From CAZAPG01 sp964486935 (GTDB taxonomy: Bacteria; Chloroflexota; Anaerolineae; 4572-78; J111), in assembly GCA_964486935.1 (NCBI GenBank), contig CAZAPG010000083.1, forward strand, positions 1-16,539: a stretch of DNA of 16,539 nt, in the 5' to 3' direction. Within the stretch, counting starts at the first letter, position 1. Each line of letters starts with the position of its first letter. Positions 7,938 to 13,989 of this stretch are shown here, piece by piece. Below the pieces are notes generated by a model, which did no database searches, was not told where the DNA came from, and saw only the letters and a list, made by a program, of their open reading frames with translations. Position numbers and translations under genes: made by a program.

Positions 7938-7944
7938 CCTCCTC
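7938..7944 (-). promoter_or_regulatory. Shine-Dalgarno GAGGAGG for the 4CL-like ligase
   Basis: GAGGAGG on the - strand is 6 nt before ATG 7931. It sets the start against an in-frame codon at 7991. Confidence 0.8.
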
Positions 7945-8013
7945 GCATATTTGTGATTTTTCGGAAGTAATTTACCACCGAATGACGACACTTAACGGAA
8001 GACGCAACACAAA

Positions 8014-8041
8014 CACGTTACGTAGTGCGTATTTCGTATTA
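8014..8041. repeat. Heptameric tandem repeat, CGTANNN x3
   Basis: CGTAGTG, CGTATTT and CGTATTA follow each other at 8021-8041, preceded by a degenerate unit at 8014-8020. This lies in the 212-bp spacer between the Rid gene stop and the 4CL-like ligase start. The rest of the spacer has a small inverted repeat (gtggaa/ttccac at about 8100-8113) and no gene that I can support. Confidence 0.55.
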
Positions 8042-8143
8042 ATCCGGGGCGATTGGCTATTTTCCGAAACCGCCCCAATAAATTCCGCTTTAAGCCCGAA
8101 GTGGAATTTTCCACGCCTCGGCGGTCGGCTGTCTGCGGTCCCT

Positions 8144-8545
8144 CTATTCTATCACAGCCATCCCTTCTAATTCAATTAAATTATCCTGGCGGAAAAAGGC
8201 CGACACTTCAAACAGGGCCATCGCCGGGTAATGGTCGCCAAAGTATTGGCGAAAGACCCGGCCCAGCGGTTTGAGATTGGCAACGTAATCATCCCGGCTT
8301 TTGACAAAGATATTCAGCTTGACAATATTCTGCATGGCGCCGCCGGCCTCTTCGACCACGGCCCTGAAATTTTTTAGCACCTGCTCAAACTGGGCGACCA
8401 AATCGCCGGGGGCTACAATGTTGCCCGCCGGGTCGCTGGCATCCTGGCCGGCCAAAAACAACAGCCGCCCCCCGGAAACCAGAATGCCGTGATTGAAGCC
8501 TCGTGGGGGGGGCAGGCCGGGCGGGTTGATGATTTTTGTTTCCAC
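8144..8545 (-). CDS. Rid (YjgF/YER057c/UK114) family protein lacking the archetypal arginine
   Basis: The product is 133 residues. The start is GTG at 8545, with AAAGGAG 6 nt upstream. The single Rid domain is clear: NPPGLPPPRGFNHGILV, LLFLAGQDASDPAGNIV, DLVAQFEQVLKNFRAVVEEAGG, IVKLNIFVKSRDDY and a C-terminal LIELEGMAVIE equivalent to the usual VEIEAIA. Archetypal RidA enzymes deaminate reactive enamines/imines such as 2-aminoacrylate and use an Arg in a [FY]PARxxVEV motif. Here the segment is YPAMALFEV, so that Arg is Met109. This places it with Rid subgroups that lack Arg and are not proven 2-aminoacrylate deaminases. It lies between the crotonase and the 4CL-like ligase. A role in hydrolysing or protecting an enamine intermediate of aminobenzoyl-CoA breakdown is attractive but unproven. 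Confidence 0.88.
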   Translation of the reverse strand: METKIINPPGLPPPRGFNHGILVSGGRLLFLAGQDASDPAGNIVAPGDLVAQFEQVLKNFRAVVEEAGGAMQNIVKLNIFVKSRDDYVANLKPLGRVFRQYFGDHYPAMALFEVSAFFRQDNLIELEGMAVIE

Positions 8546-8551
8546 GGGTTG

Positions 8552-8558
8552 CTCCTTT
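8552..8558 (-). promoter_or_regulatory. Shine-Dalgarno AAAGGAG supporting a GTG start
   Basis: AAAGGAG on the - strand lies 6 nt before GTG 8545. It supports GTG as the start of the Rid gene; the preceding codons have no family character. Confidence 0.75.
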
Positions 8559-8580
8559 GCGTTCTTTGCGCGAGATATTT

Positions 8581-9372
8581 TTATCGTCCGGTAAATTTTG
8601 GCTGGGCTTTTTCTTTAAATGCCTCGTAAAAAAGGCGATGGTCCTCGCCCATCAGCATCAGCGCCTGAGCCTGGGCCTCTTGCTCCAGGGCCGAAACCAA
8701 ATCCATACTCCACTCGTTGTTGACCAGCCGCTTGGTCATTGAGATAGCCGTGGTTGGCCCGGCGGCCAGGCGACCGGCCCAGTCATAGGCTGTGTTCAGC
8801 AAATCATCGGGCGGCACAACGCGGTTGACCAGCCCGTACCGTTCGGCGGTGGCGGCGTCAATCGAGTCGCCCAGCAGCAACAACTCCAGCGCCCGCCCCT
8901 GGCCGATGATGCGCGGCAGCAGGTAAGCCGCGCCCATATCCGCGCCGGTTAGCCCTACTTTAGTAAACAAAAAGGCAAATTTGGCCTTTTCCGAGGCAAT
9001 CCGCAAATCCGAGGCCAGGGCAATGACGGCCCCGGCCCCGGCGGTGGTTCCATTGAGCGCAGCGATAATGGGTTTGTCCAGCAGACGCATATTCTGCACT
9101 ACCGCGCCGGTCATGCGGGTAAAATCCAGATGGCCCTTCATATCGCGTTTGAGCAGTTGGCCGATGATATCGTGCACATCGCCGCCGGAACAAAAGCCCT
9201 TGCCCTGGCCGGTCAACACCACCACTTTTACGGCGTCGTTGTAGCGCAAATCTTCCATCAAATCCCGAAACTGGGCGTACACCTCAAAGGTTAAGGCGTT
9301 GAGCACTTCCGGGCGGTTGAAGGTAATTGTGGCAATGTTGTTGTCAACTTTGTAGAGAAAGTCGTAGCTCAT
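8581..9372 (-). CDS. Enoyl-CoA hydratase/isomerase (crotonase) family protein with a non-standard active site
   Basis: The product is 263 residues, normal for the family. The start at 9372 has AAAGGAG 5 nt upstream. The oxyanion-hole segments are present: GKGFCSGGDVHD (about 58-68) and ALNGTTAGAGAV (105-116). By eye-alignment with rat mitochondrial hydratase, the two catalytic glutamates (144 and 164 there) are replaced by Val116 and Phe136. Instead Asp145 occurs in VGLTGADMGAAYLLPR. That position carries the Asp in dienoyl-CoA isomerases and 4-chlorobenzoyl-CoA dehalogenase. It binds an acyl-CoA, but simple hydratase chemistry is doubtful. An isomerase or a hydrolytic/ring-cleaving reaction is possible. 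It lies between the second SDR and the Rid protein, with a 279-bp repeat-rich gap upstream. Confidence 0.9.
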   Translation of the reverse strand: MSYDFLYKVDNNIATITFNRPEVLNALTFEVYAQFRDLMEDLRYNDAVKVVVLTGQGKGFCSGGDVHDIIGQLLKRDMKGHLDFTRMTGAVVQNMRLLDKPIIAALNGTTAGAGAVIALASDLRIASEKAKFAFLFTKVGLTGADMGAAYLLPRIIGQGRALELLLLGDSIDAATAERYGLVNRVVPPDDLLNTAYDWAGRLAAGPTTAISMTKRLVNNEWSMDLVSALEQEAQAQALMLMGEDHRLFYEAFKEKAQPKFTGR

Positions 9373-9436
9373 AAAAGCTCCTTTCTGTCGGGCAAAATGA
9401 CTCGTTAGGCGTAATGCGAAAGTAACTGCTCAGATA

Positions 9437-9525
9437 CACAGAGACTTGGTGCCCTTTGGGTAAAAGAAGAGAAATTTATAAAAGTCTCTGCGAATCTCTG
9501 CGGTTTCTCCGTGCTCCTCTGTGTT
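9437..9525. repeat. Degenerate CRCRGAG repeat with 10-11 bp period
   Basis: On the - strand the spacer reads as successive units ACACAGAGGAG, CACGGAGAAAC, CGCAGAGATT, CGCAGAGACT, spaced 10-11 bp. An outlying cagagactt (9439-9447) can pair with aagtctctg (9482-9490). This lies in the 279-bp spacer between the SDR stop (9652) and the crotonase start (9372). No gene is supported there. Confidence 0.5.
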
Positions 9526-9573
9526 CCAATGGTTGGCCTGAGTAGTACAGCGTTTCGCAAGTTTTTAGGGTTT

Positions 9574-9640
9574 AGACCTGCCAGGTTTTTAAAACGAAGT
9601 TTCGATTTTCGGGGCAATTTCGCCAAAACCTGACAGGTCT
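9574..9640. repeat. Inverted repeat, 15 of 16 bp matching, AGACCT...GGTTTT arms
   Basis: Left arm 9574-9589 is agacctgccaggtttt. Right arm 9625-9640 is its reverse complement with one mismatch. The 35-bp centre contains a smaller cgaa/ttcg inverted repeat. The arms share the outer AGACCT and inner GGTTT with the palindrome at 996-1028. This is consistent with a small dispersed palindromic or MITE-like element. No target-site duplication or transposase is seen. Confidence 0.7.
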
Positions 9641-9651
9641 TTTCCCTCCCG

Positions 9652-10452
9652 CTACCACATTACCGAGCCGCCATCCACGTTGATGGCCTGGCCGGTAATG
9701 CCTTTGCTGATATCCTGGGCCAGCATTACGGCGACTGCGGCCACCTCTTCCGGTTCAATCAGCCGGTTTTGGGGGCTGACTTTTTCCAGCGACTCGCGGG
9801 CTTTGGCCTGACTCATCCCCGCGCGGCGGGCGATATTGTCAATGGCCGCGCCGGTCATCGGGGTGTCAACATAACCGGGGCAAATGGCGTTAACGGTGAT
9901 ATTGTACGGAATTAACTCCAGGGCCAGGGCGCGGGTAAAGCCCAGCACGCCGTGCTTTGAGGCCGTGTAAGCGGTAATATATCGCCCGCCTATCTTGGCG
10001 GCAATCGAGGCAATGTTGATAATGCGCCCCCATTGCTGCTCGACCATCAGCGGGCTAATGGCTTTGGTAACGTGGTAGGCGCTGGTCATATTGAGGGCAA
10101 TCATTTTGTGCCACAGGGCGTCGGGGTGGCCCAGAAACTTGTGGCTTTCAGCGCCGCCGGCGTTGTTTACCAGAATGTCCACGCCGCCCAGCCCCTGGCC
10201 GGCTTCATCGGCCATGCGCTCAATCTGCTCCGGGTTGGTAATATCGCACGAGATGGGCAGGCCGCGCCGGCCCAGCGCCTCAATTTCTTTGGTTACGGCT
10301 TGCAGCCTGGCCGGGTTTCGAGCCACAACCGCCACATCCGCGCCCGCTTTGGCCAGGGCCAGAACAATGCTGTAACCGATGCCGCCCGTGCCGCCGGTGA
10401 CAATGGCCCGCCGGCCCTGCAAGGGCAGGTTGCTTTCAAAAGTCATCATCAT
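9652..10452 (-). CDS. SDR-family oxidoreductase (second; 3-oxoacyl-reductase-like)
   Basis: A classical short-chain dehydrogenase of 266 residues with a complete motif set. The cofactor loop is TGGTGGIG (19-26) and NNAG is at 96-99. The catalytic tetrad is Asn121, Ser149, Tyr162 and Lys166 (YTASK), with the canonical Ser-Tyr spacing of 13. The C-terminal PGYVDTPMTG and GITGQAINVDGG are typical of FabG-like and 3-hydroxyacyl-CoA dehydrogenase members. Three ATGs stand in a row (10452, 10449, 10446). An AGGA upstream suits the third best, so the first two Met may not be translated. The gene starts 9 bp after the stop of the CBS-domain gene. In a beta-oxidation-like pathway it would oxidise a 3-hydroxyacyl-CoA or reduce a ring ketone; context is the only evidence for substrate. 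Confidence 0.93.
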   Translation of the reverse strand: MMMTFESNLPLQGRRAIVTGGTGGIGYSIVLALAKAGADVAVVARNPARLQAVTKEIEALGRRGLPISCDITNPEQIERMADEAGQGLGGVDILVNNAGGAESHKFLGHPDALWHKMIALNMTSAYHVTKAISPLMVEQQWGRIINIASIAAKIGGRYITAYTASKHGVLGFTRALALELIPYNITVNAICPGYVDTPMTGAAIDNIARRAGMSQAKARESLEKVSPQNRLIEPEEVAAVAVMLAQDISKGITGQAINVDGGSVMW

Positions 10453-10461
10453 ATCCTGATT

Positions 10462-10899
10462 TCAGGTGCTGCTGGTGGTAATATAATTTTCAAGCTGTTC
10501 GATGATAAATTGCTTGTCAGAGATAACCGCCTTAACCACGTCTCCAATGGAGATGACGCCCACGATTTCCTCTTTTTCATAAACCGGCAGGTGCCGGATG
10601 CGTTTATTGGTCATAATGGCCATACACTCTTCGATGGTGTGGTTGGGGTTGGTTGATACAACCTCCTGGCTCATAATCTCTCTGACCCGCGTATTGGCCG
10701 CCGTTTTGCCGGCCAGGTCAACTTTTCGGGCCACATCTCTTTCTGAAATTACGCCGACGGCCTTACCTGCTTCTATCACCATTAATGCGCCCACGTTTTT
10801 TTTGGCCATTAATTTTAGAGCGTCAATAACCATATCGGTTGGGCTAACCGACCATACCGCCCTACCTTTGCCCTCTAAAAGTTGCCTGACAGTTGTCAT
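10462..10899 (-). CDS. CBS-domain-pair protein
   Basis: The product is 145 residues, essentially two tandem CBS domains (a Bateman module) with no attached catalytic domain. The first covers about residues 14-65 (DMVIDALKLMAKKNVGALMVIE, AVGVISERDVARK). The second covers about 75-133 (IMSQEVVSTNPNHTIEECMAIMTNKRIRHLPV, EIVGVISIGDVVKAVI). Such modules bind adenosine nucleotides such as AMP, ATP or SAM and act as energy sensors or protein partners. The start at 10899 has AAGGAGG about 4 nt upstream, one of the strongest ribosome sites in the window. It sits between the fused monooxygenase and the second SDR. It could tune the operon's enzymes or transporter to nucleotide status, but its partner is unknown. 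Confidence 0.92.
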   Translation of the reverse strand: MTTVRQLLEGKGRAVWSVSPTDMVIDALKLMAKKNVGALMVIEAGKAVGVISERDVARKVDLAGKTAANTRVREIMSQEVVSTNPNHTIEECMAIMTNKRIRHLPVYEKEEIVGVISIGDVVKAVISDKQFIIEQLENYITTSST

Positions 10900-10922
10900 G
10901 ATCCCTCCTTATGCCGGTGGTC

Positions 10923-10943
10923 AGTAATTAGTAACCAGTAATT
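10923..10943. repeat. Heptameric tandem repeat, AGTAAYY x3
   Basis: AGTAATT, AGTAACC and AGTAATT follow without a break. They fill the 70-bp gap between the fused monooxygenase stop (10970) and the CBS gene start. The same AGTA-plus-3 plan occurs near livF (14691-14758). Confidence 0.65.
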
Positions 10944-10969
10944 TAGATATGCTTTTGCAACCCGAAACT

Positions 10970-13144
10970 CTAATCTTTGACATGTAGAGGATGCAAAATG
11001 CACAAATCGGCGCGGCCCGCAGCCAGAATAGAATTAAGCTGGTCGCTGATGGTGATACCGCCGGAAGTTAGGGTACAGACGCCGGCCCCGTTGCGAAGCT
11101 GGTCGCTGTAGGAAACCAGAAAGGGAGGGTCGTAATTTGGTTTGATATCTGGCACGGTTTGGCCGGCCAATACCTCAATCAAATCGCAGCCGTGGGCTTT
11201 TAACGCTTTGGCGGCGATGATGGCCTCTTCAATTTCCAGGCCGCCGGAGGTCCAATCGCTAACGGTTAGGGCCACCGAAAGCGGCTTGTCCTCCGGCCAG
11301 GTGGCCCGCACCGCGTCAAACAATTCCAGCGGATAGCGCAGCCGGTTTTCCAGCGAGCCGCCGTAATTATCGTTGCGGGTGTTGGTCAGGGGCGAGATAA
11401 AGCTGGCCGGCAGATAACCGTGGGCAAAGTTAAGATGGAGCATATCAAAGCCGGCCTCGTTGGCTCGTTGGGCGGCGGCCACAAACTCGTCGCGCACCAT
11501 GTCCATATCGGCCCGCTCCATGGCCTTGGGGGTCTGGCTGCGGCGAGTGTAGGGCAGGGCCGAGGCCGAGAGCAGCGGCCAGTTACCGCTCCGCAAAGGC
11601 CGGTCAAGCCCCTGCTGGCGGGGCCGGGTAGAGCCGCGCCGCCCGGCGTGATTTAATTGCAGCGCAATTTTGGCCTGAGAGTGGGCGTGAATCTCCTCGA
11701 CAATTTTGGCCCAGGCCGCCTGATGCTCCGGGCGATACAGGCCGGCGCAGCCGGAGGTGATACGCCCCTGGGCCGATACGGCCACCGGTTCGGTCAGCAC
11801 CAGCGCGGCCCCGCCTTTGGCCCGGCGCGCCAGCCGGGCGTGATGGGTTTCGTTGGGCAGCCCCTCAACGGCAGAGTAGCTGGCAGTAGGCGAGAGCACC
11901 ACCCGATTGGCCAGCCGCATCTGGCGCAGGGCAAACGAGGTAAACATAGGCGGCACGGCAATAATGCTTTCCGCCTGCCGGTTTTTGGCCGGGGCAGAGG
12001 GCGAGTCCTGATACCAGCGGTCAACGGACTCGCTAAAGAAGGGGTCGCGCAGGCGCAGGCTATCGTAAGAAATGCGTCCGCTGCGGGTGAGCAGATAAAA
12101 GGTAAACTGCATTGGCTCCAGGTGCAGGTATTGGCGGGTGTTTTCAAAATAGGTGCGGCTTTCGTGGGCGGCCTCTTGCAGCATTTCGACTCGCGGCCGG
12201 CGGTCGGCCTCGTAATCTTTCATGGCGGCTTCCAGGTCGTTTTCGTGCTTTTCAAAGGCGCTGGCAAAGGCGATGGCATCTTCCATGGCCAGTTTGGTGC
12301 CGGAGCCAATGGAAAAATGGGCGGTGTGGGCCGAGTCGCCCATCAGCAAAATATTATTGTGCCGCCAGGTTTTGTTTTTGACCGTCACAAAATTAATCCA
12401 CAGGGAGCGGTTCGACATCAATTTTGCGCCGCGCAGGTCTTTGGCAAACAGCTTTTCGCAATAGGCCAGGCTTTCGGCCTCGGTCGCCTCGTCAAGGCCG
12501 GCCCGTTTCCAAACGGCCTCTTCGCACTCAACAATAAAGGTGCTGGTCGCGCCGTCGAAGGGGTAGGCGTGTACCTGAAACAGGCCGTGCTCGTTTTCCC
12601 TGAAGATGAAGGTGAAGGAGTCGAACACTTTATTGGTGCCAAACCACACAAATTTGGCCTTGTTAATTTCCAGGTTGGGTTTAAAAGCGTCGGCGTAGGC
12701 GGCGCGGATCAGGCTGTTTACGCCATCGGCGCCAATCAGCAGGTCGTAATCGGTAAATTGGGTCAGGTCGCTCACTTCAACCTCAAACTTCAGGTTGACG
12801 CCCAACTCTTTGCAACGCTCCTGCAAAATGAGCAGCAGTTTTCGGCGCGACATTCCGGCAAAGACGTGGCCGCCGCAGCGAATTACCTGGTCTCGATACC
12901 ACACGTCAATGGCATCCCAGATAACAAACTGGTCGGTAATATCGGTGTAGGTTTTGATATCGGCCTCGCGGAAGGCGTTGAGGGTGCGGTCGGAAAAAAC
13001 AACGCCCCAACCGTAGGTTGCGCCGTGGGGGTTGCGCTCCAAAACCGTAATATCGAGCGCGGGGTTGGCCTTTTTTAACAACAGGCTGACATACAAACCG
13101 GCCGGGCCGCCGCCAATGACGATGATTTTCATAGCTTTCTTCAT
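10970..13144 (-). CDS. Fused FAD monooxygenase / old-yellow-enzyme protein (2-aminobenzoyl-CoA monooxygenase/reductase or salicylyl-CoA 5-hydroxylase family)
   Basis: The product is 724 residues in two domains. The N-terminal half (about 1-390) is a p-hydroxybenzoate-hydroxylase-type flavoprotein: GGGPAG (11-16) with Glu36 ending strand 2, LIGADG (136-141) and LLMGDSAHTAHFSIGSG (266-282). The C-terminal half (about 395-724) is an OYE-type TIM barrel: HAGR (499-502), AHGYLPASFISPLTN (574-588) and NYGGSLENRLR. Known relatives act on CoA thioesters; 2-aminobenzoyl-CoA monooxygenase/reductase hydroxylates and then reduces the ring. Here the OYE half is unusual. The Arg expected in the V-R-[IV]-S strand is Ala625. 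The Arg expected in the LARPHLAD-like segment is missing (HP at 718-719). The protein ends at Asp724, where relatives continue for some tens of residues. The ATG at 13144 overlaps the preceding stop by 4 bp (ATGA) and has GAGG 7 nt upstream; an ATG at 13132 is an alternative start. Confidence 0.9.
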   Translation of the reverse strand: MKKAMKIIVIGGGPAGLYVSLLLKKANPALDITVLERNPHGATYGWGVVFSDRTLNAFREADIKTYTDITDQFVIWDAIDVWYRDQVIRCGGHVFAGMSRRKLLLILQERCKELGVNLKFEVEVSDLTQFTDYDLLIGADGVNSLIRAAYADAFKPNLEINKAKFVWFGTNKVFDSFTFIFRENEHGLFQVHAYPFDGATSTFIVECEEAVWKRAGLDEATEAESLAYCEKLFAKDLRGAKLMSNRSLWINFVTVKNKTWRHNNILLMGDSAHTAHFSIGSGTKLAMEDAIAFASAFEKHENDLEAAMKDYEADRRPRVEMLQEAAHESRTYFENTRQYLHLEPMQFTFYLLTRSGRISYDSLRLRDPFFSESVDRWYQDSPSAPAKNRQAESIIAVPPMFTSFALRQMRLANRVVLSPTASYSAVEGLPNETHHARLARRAKGGAALVLTEPVAVSAQGRITSGCAGLYRPEHQAAWAKIVEEIHAHSQAKIALQLNHAGRRGSTRPRQQGLDRPLRSGNWPLLSASALPYTRRSQTPKAMERADMDMVRDEFVAAAQRANEAGFDMLHLNFAHGYLPASFISPLTNTRNDNYGGSLENRLRYPLELFDAVRATWPEDKPLSVALTVSDWTSGGLEIEEAIIAAKALKAHGCDLIEVLAGQTVPDIKPNYDPPFLVSYSDQLRNGAGVCTLTSGGITISDQLNSILAAGRADLCILHPLHVKD

Positions 13145-13986
13145 GCAACTACCTCGGCCAGGCGGTCAAGCTGGTTTATATTTGACACGGTTGGAAAGAG
13201 GATGAGTTCGTCGCAGCCGGCTTCGGCGTAGCCGCGCATAAATTGAGCAATTGCCTGGGGGGTGGTCAGCAGCCCTTCGATGATTTTTTCTACAAAGGGG
13301 CCGGTAAAGGCGTAATATTCGCGCATATAGTTGATGCCGGCTTCAATTTCTTCATCGCTGCCCAGGGCAAAATAGCCCTGCCCCCACAACATGGGCTGGC
13401 CGGGCCGCCCGGCGTCGGTCCAGGCGGCGCGGGCCTTATCGGCGGCGCGGGCAAAGGCGCGAGGCGGGCCGCCGCCATGCACGTAGCCGTGAGCGTAGCG
13501 GGCCATGCGGGCATAAGCAATATCGCTCGTCCCGCCGATGAGCAGTTCCGGGCCGTTGGGCCGGGCGGCATTGGGGCCAATGGCGTTGTCTTCCCAGTGG
13601 GCGCGCAGCGCGTCCAACTGCTCGGCCAGCACCCGGCCACGCTGGCGATAATCAACATTGATAGCTTCGTAATCCTGGTGACGGGCGCCGACCGCCAGCC
13701 CCAGCACCAGTCGCCCGCCGGATAGCGCATCGACGCTGGCGGCGGCTTTGGCTAAAATGCCGGTGTTGCGCAGCGGGCTAATGATAATGGTGGTGGCCAG
13801 CCGCACCCGGTTGGTAATGGCGGCGGCGGCGGCCAAAGTGGTTAGCGGCTCGTAACAGTCAAACACAATGCGGTCGAGCACGCCCAGGCTGGAAAAGGGA
13901 CCTTCATCGGCCCGGCGCGCCCAGCCAAGCATTAAATCGCGGTTTACGCCGGGGGTAGTGTTTGGCAAACCAACTCCAATATTCAT
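13141..13986 (-). CDS. LLM-class (luciferase-like) flavin-dependent oxidoreductase
   Basis: The product is 281 residues with the bacterial-luciferase-like TIM-barrel pattern: N-terminal MNIGVGLPNT, ITNRVRLATTIIISPLRNTGILAKAAASVDALSGGRLVLGLAVGARHQDYEA-like segments (about residues 57-109) and the C-terminal CDELILFPTV. Such enzymes use reduced FMN, or F420 in some branches, for oxygenation or hydride transfer; the cofactor cannot be decided here. At 281 residues it is shorter than two-subunit luciferases but normal for single-subunit LLM proteins. It starts 3 bp after the livF stop, with GGGAG about 8 nt upstream inside livF. Its stop overlaps the fused monooxygenase start (ATGA). The tight coupling suggests a joint role with that enzyme, perhaps a further oxidation or reduction of the ring intermediate. 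Confidence 0.88.
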   Translation of the reverse strand: MNIGVGLPNTTPGVNRDLMLGWARRADEGPFSSLGVLDRIVFDCYEPLTTLAAAAAITNRVRLATTIIISPLRNTGILAKAAASVDALSGGRLVLGLAVGARHQDYEAINVDYRQRGRVLAEQLDALRAHWEDNAIGPNAARPNGPELLIGGTSDIAYARMARYAHGYVHGGGPPRAFARAADKARAAWTDAGRPGQPMLWGQGYFALGSDEEIEAGINYMREYYAFTGPFVEKIIEGLLTTPQAIAQFMRGYAEAGCDELILFPTVSNINQLDRLAEVVA

Positions 13987-13989
13987 CAG

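Noticed and set aside
8144..8545. Calling the Rid protein an archetypal RidA 2-iminobutanoate/2-iminopropanoate deaminase
   Set aside because: The required Arg position is Met109, so that specific activity cannot be claimed.
10900..10969. Frameshifted remainder of the OYE C-terminal tail after the stop at 10970
   Set aside because: I translated the frames past the stop and saw no resemblance to the family tail; the DNA turns into AGTAAYY repeats and the CBS gene's ribosome site.
11657..13078. Long + strand open frame (473 codons) opposite the fused monooxygenase
   Set aside because: It is antisense to a well-supported gene with intact motifs. Its translation is Gly/Ala/Val-rich without family motifs, as expected for a shadow frame in GC-rich DNA.
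10970..13144. Firm assignment as salicylyl-CoA 5-hydroxylase of the gentisate route
   Set aside because: No gentisate dioxygenase or gentisyl-CoA thioesterase is in the window and the neighbours are beta-oxidation-like. The sequence alone does not separate the two substrates, so no gene symbol is given.
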